This document shows positions 47,563 to 55,662 of a stretch of 64,000 bases of DNA, one piece after another. The DNA lies in contig NZ_LVJR01000029.1 in assembly GCF_001617365.1 (NCBI RefSeq), forward strand, positions 172,692 through 236,691, in the 5' to 3' direction. The translations under genes were made by a program, and so were the position numbers. Source of the stretch: Rhodanobacter sp. FW104-R8 (GTDB lineage Bacteria; Pseudomonadota; Gammaproteobacteria; Xanthomonadales; Rhodanobacteraceae). The notes under the pieces are model-generated. The model was not told the origin of the DNA. It searched no databases and was given only the letters and a program-made list of their open reading frames with translations. Position 1 is the first letter of the stretch. Every line of letters begins with the position of its first letter.

Positions 47563-48297
47563 ATGGCCCACGACAAGCTCGCCGTACTGATCGACGCCGA
47601 CAACGCCCGCCCGGCGATCGTCGAAGGCCTGCTCGCCGAAGTGGCGAAGTACGGCACCGCACACGTCAAGCGCATCTACGGCGACTGGACCAAGCCCGAC
47701 CTCAACGGCTGGAAGGAAGTGCTGCTGCGCCACTCGATCCAGCCGATCCAGCAGTTCCGCTACACCGTCGGCAAGAACGCCACCGACTCGGCGATGATCA
47801 TCGACGCGATGGACCTGCTCTACGCCGAGCGCTTCGACGGTTTCTGCATCGTCTCCAGCGACAGCGACTTCACCCGGCTCGCCTCGCGCATCCGCGAATC
47901 CGGCCAGACCGTGTACGGCTTCGGCGAGAAGAAGACACCCGAGCCGTTTCGCACCGCCTGCGACAAGTTCATCTATACCGAGGTGCTGGCCGGCACGACC
48001 GAGACCGAGACCGCGGCCGCGCCGAAACCGCGCTCGGCGAAGGAACTGCGTGGCGACACGCGCCTCATGAACCTGCTGCGCGGCGCGCTGGAGGCAGCCT
48101 CGGACGACACCGGCTGGGCCAGCCTCGGCACCATCGGCAGCATCATCAGCAAGCAGTCGCCTGACTTCGACTCGCGCAACTACGGCTACGCCAAGCTAAG
48201 CGGCCTGATCAAGGGCATCGGCCTGTTCGAGACCGAGGAACGCCAGATCGGCAACGGCAAGCATCTCTACGTCCGGCCACGCGACAGCAAGAAGTGA
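47563..48297 (+). CDS. NYN-domain nuclease with OST-HTH (LOTUS) domain
   Basis: A 244-residue protein. The NYN (PIN-like) domain (about 1-140) has the expected acidic residues: LIDADNAR near the start, TDSAMIIDAMDLLY, and SSDSDFTRLASRIRESG. A C-terminal OST-HTH/LOTUS domain (about 165-240; LMNLLRGALEAASDDTGWAS) follows, ending HLYVRPRD. The family (MARF1-like NYN) is thought to bind or cut RNA. ATG follows CAGGAG. Its stop overlaps the GTG start of tilS by four bases, so the two are co-translated, hinting at a role in tRNA or RNA turnover. Confidence 0.88.
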   Translation: MAHDKLAVLIDADNARPAIVEGLLAEVAKYGTAHVKRIYGDWTKPDLNGWKEVLLRHSIQPIQQFRYTVGKNATDSAMIIDAMDLLYAERFDGFCIVSSDSDFTRLASRIRESGQTVYGFGEKKTPEPFRTACDKFIYTEVLAGTTETETAAAPKPRSAKELRGDTRLMNLLRGALEAASDDTGWASLGTIGSIISKQSPDFDSRNYGYAKLSGLIKGIGLFETEERQIGNGKHLYVRPRDSKK

Positions 48298-49595
48298 GCA
48301 ATCGGCTGCAAGCGCATCTGCTGGCCTCCCTGGCGGCGCTGCCGCCGGGCCCGCTGTGCGTCGCCTTCAGCGGCGGCCCGGATTCCACTGCCCTGCTGCA
48401 CGCGCTGGCACAACTGCCCGAAGCCCGCGCGCGCGGACTGCGCGCGCTGCATGTCGATCACGGCCTGCACCCGGACAGCGCGGCCTGGGCCGCACACTGC
48501 GAACGCTACTGCGCCGCACTGGACGTGCCGTGCAAGGTGCTACGCGTGCAGGTCGACAGCGGCAGCGGCATGGGCGTGGAAGCCGCCGCCCGTGCCGCGC
48601 GCTACGCCGCGCTGTCCACGCAGTTGCACGATGGCGAATGCCTGCTGCTCGGTCACCATCGCGACGACCAGGCCGAGACCGTGCTGCTGAAGCTGCTGCG
48701 CGGCGCCGGCCCGGAAGGGCTCGGCGGCATGCGCGCGCTGCGCCCGTTCGGCCGCGGCCAGCTGTGGCGGCCGTTGCTGGCGCTGTCGCGGCAGCAACTG
48801 CACGATTACGTCGCGGCGCGGCAGCTGGATTGCATCGACGATCCGTCCAATCGCGATACGCGCCTGGCGCGCAACCGGCTGCGCCACGAAATCCTGCCGC
48901 GACTGGCGCAACACTGGCCGCACGCGGTGGATTCGATCCTGCACAGCGCCGCACTCAGCCGCGCCGCCGCCGATGCGCTGCGGATGCAATGGCTGGCCGC
49001 GTTCGCGGCGCTGCACGACCCCACCAGCGGGAGTCTGGACGCCCACGGCTGGCTGGCGCTGGCCCCGGCGTTGCGCGAGCCGCTGCTCGACCACTGGCTG
49101 CACCTGCGCGGCCTGCCCGCACCCACCGCCGCCCAGCGTCGGCAGATCGAGCGCCAATGCGGCGCGCGCCCTGGCCAGTTGCCGTGCATCCGCTGGGCCG
49201 GCGCCGAGCTGCACCTCTGGAAAGGCCGCCTGTGGGCCTTGCCGCCGGGGTATGCCATCGACACCGGTTGGCAGGCGCCCTGGCGCGGCGAGCCGGTGGC
49301 GCTGCCCGACGGCGGCGAACTATCCCTGACTGTCGAAGGGATCCGTCTTGCCGAGCCGCTGCTCGTGCGCCTGCGCCGCGGCGGCGAGCGCATCCGGCCC
49401 GACGGCGACGCGCATACGCGCGAGCTGCGCGACCTGTTCCAGCAGGCGCAACTGCCGCCATGGCAGCGCAACGCCTGCCCGCTGCTGTATGCCGGCGACG
49501 AACTGGTCGCGGTGGCCGACCGCTGGATCAGCGCCCGCGGCTCGGCGATTTTCCGCCAGGCCGGCGCGCCGCCGCGCTGGCGTGCGGGACGCTGA
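48294..49595 (+). CDS. tilS: tRNA(Ile)-lysidine synthase
   Basis: A 433-residue enzyme that converts C34 of tRNA-Ile(CAU) to lysidine, changing its decoding from AUG to AUA. The N-type PP-loop SGGPDST is at 26-32, HHRDDQAETVLL is the second ATP motif, and C-terminal TilS substrate-binding domains end with LRRGGERIRPDGDAHTRELRDLFQ. The start is GTG, coupled (GTGA) to the NYN gene stop. In E. coli tilS follows accA-ldcC; here two genes lie between. Confidence 0.95.
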   Translation: MSNRLQAHLLASLAALPPGPLCVAFSGGPDSTALLHALAQLPEARARGLRALHVDHGLHPDSAAWAAHCERYCAALDVPCKVLRVQVDSGSGMGVEAAARAARYAALSTQLHDGECLLLGHHRDDQAETVLLKLLRGAGPEGLGGMRALRPFGRGQLWRPLLALSRQQLHDYVAARQLDCIDDPSNRDTRLARNRLRHEILPRLAQHWPHAVDSILHSAALSRAAADALRMQWLAAFAALHDPTSGSLDAHGWLALAPALREPLLDHWLHLRGLPAPTAAQRRQIERQCGARPGQLPCIRWAGAELHLWKGRLWALPPGYAIDTGWQAPWRGEPVALPDGGELSLTVEGIRLAEPLLVRLRRGGERIRPDGDAHTRELRDLFQQAQLPPWQRNACPLLYAGDELVAVADRWISARGSAIFRQAGAPPRWRAGR

Positions 49596-49670
49596 CCCAG
49601 GTCACGCCGGCGGCGTTCCGCGGCCCGCGCGGATTGATTCCGGACGGCCGCTGCGCTAGCGTTGCGGGCC

Positions 49671-49928
49671 ATGGCCAAGACCGCTCCCGCACCCGGCAAG
49701 ACCCCGCCCGCCGCCGACTTCGAACACTCCCTCGACGAGCTGGAACAACTGGTCGCGAAGATGGAAGGCGGCGAGATGAGCCTGGACGAATCGCTGGCCT
49801 CGTTCGAGCGCGGCATCGGGCTGTTCCGTCATTGCCAGCAGTCGCTGGAGCAGGCCGAATTGCGCGTGCGCCTGCTGCTCGACCCCGAAGCCCCCGACAG
49901 CGCCCAACCGTTTGAACCCGAACTCTGA
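49671..49928 (+). CDS. xseB: Exodeoxyribonuclease VII small subunit
   Basis: An 85-residue helical subunit of Exo VII with the family core [20 protein letters not shown] and [19 protein letters not shown]. It assembles with XseA, not in this window, to cut single-stranded DNA. ATG follows a weak site (GCGGGCC). Its last 17 bases overlap ispA, the conserved xseB-ispA order. Confidence 0.95.
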   Translation: MAKTAPAPGKTPPAADFEHSLDELEQLVAKMEGGEMSLDESLASFERGIGLFRHCQQSLEQAELRVRLLLDPEAPDSAQPFEPEL

Positions 49929-50811
49929 GCTTGGTCCCGCCCTGCAAGCATTGATCGTCCGTGCCGAACAGGCGCTGGACCACAGCCTGCCCCCGGCCGA
50001 ACAATCCCCCGCCGAACTGCATCGCGCGATGCGCTACGCCGTGCTCGGCGGCGGCAAGCGGCTGCGCCCGCTGCTGGTCTACGCCGCCGCGCACGCGCTG
50101 GGCGAAGACGGTCCGTCGCTGGATGCGGCCGCCTGCGCGGTGGAGCTGATCCACGCCTATTCCCTGGTGCACGACGACCTGCCCGCGATGGACGACGACG
50201 CGCTGCGCCGCGGCCGCCCGACCTGCCACATCGTGTTCGGCGAAGCGATGGCGATCCTCGCCGGCGACGCGCTGCAGGCGCTGGCGTTCGAGATCCTCGC
50301 CGACGACGGCTCGCAGCGCACCGACCCGTCCACCAGCATGGCCATGCTGCGCGCGCTGGGCCGCGCCTGCGGCGCCGAGGGCATGGCCGGCGGCCAGGCG
50401 CTGGACCTCGCCGCGGTCGGCCATCCGCTGACCTTGGACGAACTGGAGCACATGCACGCCTGCAAGACCGGCGCGCTGATCCGCGCCTCGGTACAGCTGG
50501 GCGCGCTCGTCGCCGGCGCCGGCGGCGGCACGCTGCGGGCGCTGGACCGCTACGCCCACGCGGTCGGCCTGGCGTTCCAGGTGCGCGACGACATCCTCGA
50601 CGTGGAAGGCGAATCGGCGGTGATCGGCAAGACCGCCGGCAAGGACGCCGCCGCCGCCAAGCCCACCTTCCCCTCGATCATCGGACTCGACGCCTCGCGC
50701 GCCCGGCTGGCCGAACTGACCGACACCGCGCTGGCCACGATCGCGCCGCTGGGCAAGCGCGCCGAACTACTGGAAGAGCTGGCGCTGTACGCCGCCCATC
50801 GCCATTACTGA
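49912..50811 (+). CDS. ispA: Farnesyl diphosphate synthase (TTG start)
   Basis: A 299-residue trans-prenyltransferase making FPP from DMAPP and IPP. The first Asp-rich motif is [10 protein letters not shown] (87-96), the second DDILD near 225, and [11 protein letters not shown] at 45-55 binds IPP. The best start is TTG at 49912: it gives the length of E. coli IspA (299), and no ATG lies before the conserved core. It overlaps xseB by 17 bases. dxs, which often follows, is not here; a gene on the other strand follows instead. Confidence 0.94.
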   Translation: MNPNSELGPALQALIVRAEQALDHSLPPAEQSPAELHRAMRYAVLGGGKRLRPLLVYAAAHALGEDGPSLDAAACAVELIHAYSLVHDDLPAMDDDALRRGRPTCHIVFGEAMAILAGDALQALAFEILADDGSQRTDPSTSMAMLRALGRACGAEGMAGGQALDLAAVGHPLTLDELEHMHACKTGALIRASVQLGALVAGAGGGTLRALDRYAHAVGLAFQVRDDILDVEGESAVIGKTAGKDAAAAKPTFPSIIGLDASRARLAELTDTALATIAPLGKRAELLEELALYAAHRHY

Positions 50812-50828
50812 GCGAATCGCGATCCATG

Positions 50829-50850
50829 AAAAGGGCGGCTTGCGCCGCCC
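50829..50850 (-). terminator. Bidirectional hairpin between ispA and DUF4870 gene
   Basis: A 7-bp stem GGGCGGC / GCCGCCC with a 4-base loop. On the minus strand it is followed by TTTT, so it best serves the DUF4870 transcript; ispA ends 17 bases to its left. Confidence 0.7.
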
Positions 50851-50874
50851 CGCTTCATCGCGCGAAGCACGCCT

Positions 50875-51276
50875 TCAGCTGACCAGTCGCAGCGTGAACG
50901 GATAGCGGTAAGTAGTGCCCTCGTTCGCCTTGATCGTGGCGATGATGACGAACACCAGCCAGCCGATCGCCAGCACCGCCAGCACCAGGAAGCCGATCAG
51001 GATGAAGCACAGGATCCAGCCCACGATGGCGGCGATCGCCACGGTGATGTTGAAGTTCAGCGCTTCCTTGCCCTGGTCGTTGACGAACGGCATGGTGTCC
51101 TTCTTGATCAGCCAGATCACCAGCGGACCGATGATGCTTCCCAGCGGAATGATCACACCGGCCAGCGCGGACAGATGCGCGAACATCGCCCACTGACGCT
51201 CTTCGGCGGAAGGTGCCCCGGCCATCGGCGGTTCGTTCGACGGGGGCGGAATGACGGACTCGGGTGGAACGCTCAT
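50875..51276 (-). CDS. DUF4870 domain membrane protein
   Basis: A 133-residue protein: Pro-rich N-terminus (1-25), then EERQWAMFAHLSALAGVIIP, the DUF4870 signature, and about three to four hydrophobic helices (HLSALAGVIIPLG, IAAIVGWILCFILIGFLVLAVLAIGWLVFVI) ending TIKANEGTTYRYPFTLRLV. The role of the family is unknown. ATG at 51276 has GAGGAG six bases upstream; an ATG two codons earlier overlaps that site. It is lone, with a type C REP pair upstream. Confidence 0.88.
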   Translation of the reverse strand: MSVPPESVIPPPSNEPPMAGAPSAEERQWAMFAHLSALAGVIIPLGSIIGPLVIWLIKKDTMPFVNDQGKEALNFNITVAIAAIVGWILCFILIGFLVLAVLAIGWLVFVIIATIKANEGTTYRYPFTLRLVS

Positions 51277-51394
51277 GCGCATCTCCTCAACGTCGAAAAT
51301 TCGCCGGCCGCTTGCCGGTCAGGAAGATGCTAGCAAGCCTCGCCCGGCTTTGCCGCATGAATCTGCGCCCGGTCGTGCACGACGCTCCTGCTTC

Positions 51395-51470
51395 GTAGGG
51401 CGGACACTGTCCGTCGGCTCTTCGACGATACATCACGGCCCAAGAGCGGCGGGCAGTGCCCGCCCTGCCA
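51395..51470. repeat. GTAG-type REP pair (type C)
   Basis: The left copy is GTAGGGCGGACACTGTCCGT then CGGCTCTT. The right copy read on the minus strand is GCAGGGCGGGCACTGCCCGC then CGCTCTT. The core is GGCGG..CAGTG..CCGCC. The family differs from types A and B by sequence but shares the GTAG end in the left copy. It lies between the DUF4870 gene start and the pmbA stop. Confidence 0.7.
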
Positions 51471-51476
51471 ACCAGG

Positions 51477-52844
51477 CTACTCGCCCGCCACCGTCATCCG
51501 CTCCAGCAGGATCGAGCCGGTGAGGATGTGCGAGCGCGGGTCGACGTCCGTGCCCACCGCGACGATGCCGGCGAACATCTCGCGCAGGTTCGCCGCAATG
51601 GTGATCCCCTCTACTGGGTAGGCGATCCGGCCGTTCTCGACCCAGAAGCCGGCCGCGCCGCGCGAATAGTCGCCGGTGACGGTGGACACGCCCTGCCCCA
51701 TCACCTCGGTCACCAGCAGGCCGTTGCCCAGGCGCCGCAGCATGCCGTCGAAATCGCTGTGCTCGCCGTCGGCCGCGCCCGGCTCCACGATCAGGTTGTG
51801 GATGCCGCCGGCGTTGCCGGTCGACTGCAAGCCCAGCTTGCGCGCCGAGTAGCTGCCCAGCACGTAGCGCGCCAGCACGCCGCCTTCGACCAGCGCACTG
51901 TCGACGGTGGCCACGCCCTCGGCGTCGAAGTTGCCCGAGCCTTGGCCGCGCGGCAGGTGCGGCCGCTCGTCGATGTTCAGCCAGGCCGGCATCACCGGCT
52001 TGCCCACATGGTCGAGCAGAAAACTGGCGTGGCGATACAACGCACCGCCGCTGACCGCGCCAAGCAGGTGGCCGATCAGCCCGCGCGCCAGCTCCGGCGC
52101 GAACAGCACCGGGCACTGCCGCGTCGACAGGCTGCGCGCACCCAGTCGCGCCAGCGTGCGTGCGGCGGCCTTGTCGCCCAGCGCCTGCGCGCTGATGAAA
52201 TCGCCGGCCGCGCGCACGCTGTCGTACCAGTAGTCGCGCTGCATGCCGTCCTCGTCGCCGGCGATCAGCGCCAGCGACAGCGAGTGCCGGGTGCCGCGCT
52301 CGCGCCCCACGAAGCCGTGCGAGTTCGCGTACACCGACAGGCCCTGCCCGGCCTGCACGCTGGCGCCGTCGGAATTGCTGATGCCGGCGTGCGCGCGGCC
52401 GGCGTCCTCGATCCGGATGCCCAGCTCGATCGCCTGCGCGGTGTCGATGTCCCACGGATGCCACAGATCCAGGTCGGGAAACGCCGTGGCCATGCGCGTC
52501 GCATCGGCCAGCCCCGCAGCCGGGTCGGCCTCGGTATAGCGGGCGATCGCGCAGGCCTGGTCCAGCGTGGCCTGGATCGAATCGGGGTTGAGGTCGGCAG
52601 TGCTGGCCGAGCCCTTGCGCTGGCCGAAGTACACGGTGAGCCCGAAACCGCGGTCGCGAGTGTGCTCCACCGTCTCCACCTCGCCCAGGCGCACGTTCAC
52701 GCTGAGCCCGGTATCGATGCTGGCGGCCACCTCGGCCTGGCTGGCGCCGGCGGCTCGGGCACGGCGGATCACGTCCTCGGCCAGCTCGGCCAGGCGGTCG
52801 AGTTCGTGCAGGCTGGGGGCCGGGCTGATGGCAACTTCGCTCAC
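51477..52844 (-). CDS. pmbA: TldE/PmbA metalloprotease subunit
   Basis: A 455-residue partner of TldD. The TldD/TldE complex degrades unfolded peptides and matures microcin B17 in E. coli. TldE lacks the HExxxH zinc site and none is seen here. Recognisable are LAEDVIRRARAAGASQAEV, the GQRKGSASTADLNPDSI stretch, LINIDERPHLPRGQGSGNFD and GRIAYPVEGITIAANLREMF. tldD is at 55663-57102. It is divergent from the DUF1653-darP pair, as in the E. coli pmbA-yjgA neighbourhood. Confidence 0.96.
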   Translation of the reverse strand: MSEVAISPAPSLHELDRLAELAEDVIRRARAAGASQAEVAASIDTGLSVNVRLGEVETVEHTRDRGFGLTVYFGQRKGSASTADLNPDSIQATLDQACAIARYTEADPAAGLADATRMATAFPDLDLWHPWDIDTAQAIELGIRIEDAGRAHAGISNSDGASVQAGQGLSVYANSHGFVGRERGTRHSLSLALIAGDEDGMQRDYWYDSVRAAGDFISAQALGDKAAARTLARLGARSLSTRQCPVLFAPELARGLIGHLLGAVSGGALYRHASFLLDHVGKPVMPAWLNIDERPHLPRGQGSGNFDAEGVATVDSALVEGGVLARYVLGSYSARKLGLQSTGNAGGIHNLIVEPGAADGEHSDFDGMLRRLGNGLLVTEVMGQGVSTVTGDYSRGAAGFWVENGRIAYPVEGITIAANLREMFAGIVAVGTDVDPRSHILTGSILLERMTVAGE

Positions 52845-52949
52845 GTCGGGCTTTCCTGGGGATTAGACGGGTAGAATAGGTGGTTCGCAGCCGCTGGCAT
52901 CTGACATGGGGCCACGGCGGCGAAATGAAAAGAGCTGCGGAGAACGCCC

Positions 52950-53219
52950 ATGCAACCTACCGCCGGCATCTATCGCCACTACAAGGGCCAGCGCTACCGC
53001 GTGCTGGGCACCGCGCACCACAGCGAAACCATGGAGCCGCTAGTGGTCTACCAGGCGCTCTACGGCGATCATGGCCTGTGGGTGCGTCCCGCCGCGATGT
53101 TCAGCGAGACCATCGAACTGGACGGCGAACCGATCGCCCGCTTCGCGCTGGAACAGGCTGAGCTGGACCCGGCCGGACAAGGCCCGACCGGGCTGGCCAG
53201 CAATGACCCGCACGCCTGA
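52950..53219 (+). CDS. DUF1653 family protein
   Basis: An 89-residue protein with the DUF1653 fold start GIYRHYKGQRYRVLGTAHHSET, then LVVYQALYGDHGLWVRPAAMFSE, a 60-residue SH3-like beta barrel of unknown role, and a short hydrophilic tail. ATG follows GCGGAGAACGCC. It begins a two-gene plus-strand unit with darP (29 bp gap), divergent from pmbA. Confidence 0.92.
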   Translation: MQPTAGIYRHYKGQRYRVLGTAHHSETMEPLVVYQALYGDHGLWVRPAAMFSETIELDGEPIARFALEQAELDPAGQGPTGLASNDPHA

Positions 53220-53248
53220 TCCGCCCGCTTTTCTTCTGGAATGATCCC

Positions 53249-53800
53249 GTGAGCCCGAGCCGCAGCCGCAACCAGACCGAACTCGACGACGCGGACTACG
53301 GCCCCAGCCGTACCCAGCAACGCCGCGAAGCCCTGGCCATCCTGACCCTGGCCGGCCAGCTGATCGAGCTGCAGCCGAGCCGGCTGGCCAAGCTCGCGCT
53401 GCCGGAAGACGTGCGCCGCGAAATCGACGTCACCCGCCGCATCACTTCGCACGGCGCGAAGAAGCGCCAGCTCGCCTTCCTCGCCAAGGTGATGCGCCGC
53501 TACGGCGACGACGACTTCGCCGCAGTGCGCGCCGAACTCGGCGAGAACCGCGAGAAGCAGCGCCAGGAAACCGCCGCGATGCACCGCCTGGAGGCGATGC
53601 GCGACCGGCTGGTCGCCGAGGACGAAAGCGCGCTCTCCGAACTGATCGCCGAGTACCCCCAGGTCGACCGCCAGCGCCTGCGCTCGCTGGTGCGCCAGGC
53701 GCGTATCGAGAAGGACACGCCGAACAAGCCGCCGCGGGCGTATCGGGAGATATTCCAGTTGCTGAAGGATCTGCAGGCGGGCGATTCGGTCGAGGGCTGA
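53249..53800 (+). CDS. darP: Dual-action ribosomal maturation protein DarP (YjgA)
   Basis: A 183-residue helical protein (E. coli 183) that helps late 50S assembly. It shows PSRTQQRREALAILTLAGQL, ITSHGAKKRQLAFLAKVMRR and RAYREIFQLLKDL, all typical. The start codon is GTG, preceded by TCTGGA. Next to pmbA as in E. coli. A REP-like element starts 12 bases after its stop. Confidence 0.95.
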   Translation: MSPSRSRNQTELDDADYGPSRTQQRREALAILTLAGQLIELQPSRLAKLALPEDVRREIDVTRRITSHGAKKRQLAFLAKVMRRYGDDDFAAVRAELGENREKQRQETAAMHRLEAMRDRLVAEDESALSELIAEYPQVDRQRLRSLVRQARIEKDTPNKPPRAYREIFQLLKDLQAGDSVEG

Positions 53801-53811
53801 CGCATCAGCCC

Positions 53812-53862
53812 GTAGGAGCGCCCCTGTCCACAAGGGACTTCCTTCGGTCGTGCGCGATGCCT
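53812..53862. repeat. Type B REP with extra loop sequence
   Basis: GTAGGAGCGC starts as in the 17028 element, but about 26 bases (CCCTGTCCACAAGGGACTTC then CTTCGG) come before the second half TCGTGCGCGATGC. The extra bases contain their own CCCTTGT..ACAAGGG-like pairing. Only one copy is present; no inverted partner is seen. Confidence 0.6.
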
Positions 53863-53886
53863 TTGCTCTCCGTGGCATTCAGAACA

Positions 53887-53930
53887 AAGGGCTTTCGGCC
53901 ACTTGCGGCAGCCGAAAGCCCTTCGCTTTG
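53887..53930 (+). terminator. Terminator after darP
   Basis: A 13-bp stem AAGGGCTTTCGGC / GCCGAAAGCCCTT with an 11-base loop is followed by CGCTTTGCTC. It may work in both directions for the convergent cytochrome gene. Confidence 0.75.
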
Positions 53931-54111
53931 CTCTACCAATCAAGCATCGACATAACTTCGCGGCAATCGCCCTTCGACTTCACTGCACCTGCCCTGGGCT
54001 CGTCGAAGGACTCATGGCCAACGAACTCTGTTGCCATATGGACGTCCGTCCGATCTCAATGGGCATCCACGACCGCGTGCAGCAGCGCCGCCCATTTTCA
54101 TCGACGCACGC
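53931..54111. other. Gap between convergent genes with degenerate inverted repeat
   Basis: With the REP and terminator, the gap darP to cytochrome gene is 311 bp. This part holds CCTTCGAC (53971-53978) and GTCGAAGG (54002-54009) flanking CTGCACCTGCCCTGGGC, which resembles a widespread proteobacterial CCTTCGAC palindromic repeat. I see no gene. Confidence 0.4.
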
Positions 54112-55497
54112 TCAGATCGCCAACCACACGTAGAAGTAGAGCGTGTTGTTGTCGCTGGCGTTGCGTCCTGCTCCGTCGATGTTGTGCACGCGTCCGCTGA
54201 AACGGTTGAAGTACGTGTACTCCAGGCCCAGCCGCACGTTGGCCCACGGCTGCGCCCATGAGCTGGACTGGCCGAACGGGCTGTAGTCGAGCTCGACGCT
54301 TTCGCCTTGGGTGTTCGGTGAGCCGTCGTTGCCGTAGAGCGTGGCGTCCTTGCTGCCATTGTCGACGAAGGTTGCCAGGGTCACGCCGTAGGTATGGCGG
54401 TACCAGTAGCTGCCCTTGAGATTGAGCGAGTGCAGGCTGTTGTGCAGATGGTCCGATCCGCCGCCGCCGTAGGTGGCATCCAGGCGTTGGCTCTCGTGGA
54501 CGTACAGTCCGTCGACGGTGATCGTGTGATCGCCCTTGATGTACATGTAGCTGGAATCGATGCCGAAGTCGCGGAACCGGTCCGTCGGCCCGGGCAACGC
54601 CACCGCGTCACCGACCGCATTGCTGCCGACCTGTCCGCGGCGCATGTTCAGCATGAAGCCGCCGAGAGAGAGGCTGCCGGTGGGCAGGTTCCACGTGTAG
54701 GCCAGGCGCGCATAGGGCGTGACCCCGCTCAGGCGGCCGTTGAAATGGCCATTGACGCTGCGCAGGAAGGCCGGCGACAGCGAGCGATAGCCGCCCAGCT
54801 CCATGTACCAGGCGCCATCCAGCTGCATGTAGGCGCTGACACCGACCACCTGTGCGGCGAGGCCGCCGAGCAGCATCGGCTGGGCGGGTGCCCCGGGGGC
54901 CAGATCGGCCGACATGTAGGGGTACTTCCACGCCGGTGCGGTGTTGAACACGTCGCTGACGGTGGGGTTGTTGTTGAGCGAGATACCCCAGATGCCGCTA
55001 TGGCTGCCATGGCTGAACATGCGCGCATAGCGCCAGTCCATATTGTCCCAGCCGAGCAGGCCGCCATTCTCCGAATAGGTCGCCTGCGCGAAGACGCCGA
55101 TGTGCTCGCTCAATCGGCCGGCCAGGAACGCCGACACCTGCTGCAACTCGGTGTTGTTGTTGGTGCCGAAGCCCTTGGCCGGGGCCTCCGTCTGGGCTTT
55201 CTGCGTGTGCGTGAACGACTCGACCAGCATCGCCGAAAGCGGTACGTCCGTCTGGTCGCCAACCTTCATGGTGTAGCCCATCAGCTTGAACTGGCGCCCG
55301 AACTGGGTAAGTTCCGGCCCGAAGCCGCCCACATGGCAGGCGACGCAGGCCTGCTGGGTCTGTCGTGCGTATGAAGGCACCGCCGATGCCAGGGTGGGTA
55401 CCCCCAGCCACGCGAGTGCGATCAGCACGATCCAGCGCGGTGGTCGGCAGAGGGCGGCGAACCAGCTCGAAACCCGGGTATTCCAACGAGTGTACAT
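54112..55497 (-). CDS. Monohaem cytochrome c-outer membrane porin fusion (Cyc2-like)
   Basis: A 461-residue exported protein. The signal peptide is at about 1-39 (IVLIALAWLGVPTLASA). Next comes one c-type haem motif CVACH (51-55) in YARQTQQACVACHVGGFGPE, then LTQFGRQFKLMGYT, and about 380 residues of alternating polar/aromatic strands typical of an outer-membrane barrel, ending LYFYVWLAI. This order (one haem near the N-terminus, then a porin) is that of Cyc2-type outer-membrane cytochromes, some of which oxidise Fe(II). Function here is inference; relatives in non-iron bacteria exist. ATG at 55497 has GGGGA six bases upstream. It is a single gene, 165 bp after tldD. Confidence 0.8.
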   Translation of the reverse strand: MYTRWNTRVSSWFAALCRPPRWIVLIALAWLGVPTLASAVPSYARQTQQACVACHVGGFGPELTQFGRQFKLMGYTMKVGDQTDVPLSAMLVESFTHTQKAQTEAPAKGFGTNNNTELQQVSAFLAGRLSEHIGVFAQATYSENGGLLGWDNMDWRYARMFSHGSHSGIWGISLNNNPTVSDVFNTAPAWKYPYMSADLAPGAPAQPMLLGGLAAQVVGVSAYMQLDGAWYMELGGYRSLSPAFLRSVNGHFNGRLSGVTPYARLAYTWNLPTGSLSLGGFMLNMRRGQVGSNAVGDAVALPGPTDRFRDFGIDSSYMYIKGDHTITVDGLYVHESQRLDATYGGGGSDHLHNSLHSLNLKGSYWYRHTYGVTLATFVDNGSKDATLYGNDGSPNTQGESVELDYSPFGQSSSWAQPWANVRLGLEYTYFNRFSGRVHNIDGAGRNASDNNTLYFYVWLAI

Positions 55498-55662
55498 ATG
55501 CATGTTCCCCACGGTTCCAGTGTGATGACTGGATGTGAGTGCAGTCTTGGACTAGCGGATGCCCGGGATATTGATTCCAGTCAAAAGTCCGGCCTTCGGG
55601 CACTGGAACACAATGTCGCAGGCAGGCCACAGCGGACGCGCACTGCCGTTCCCGCCGACGGT

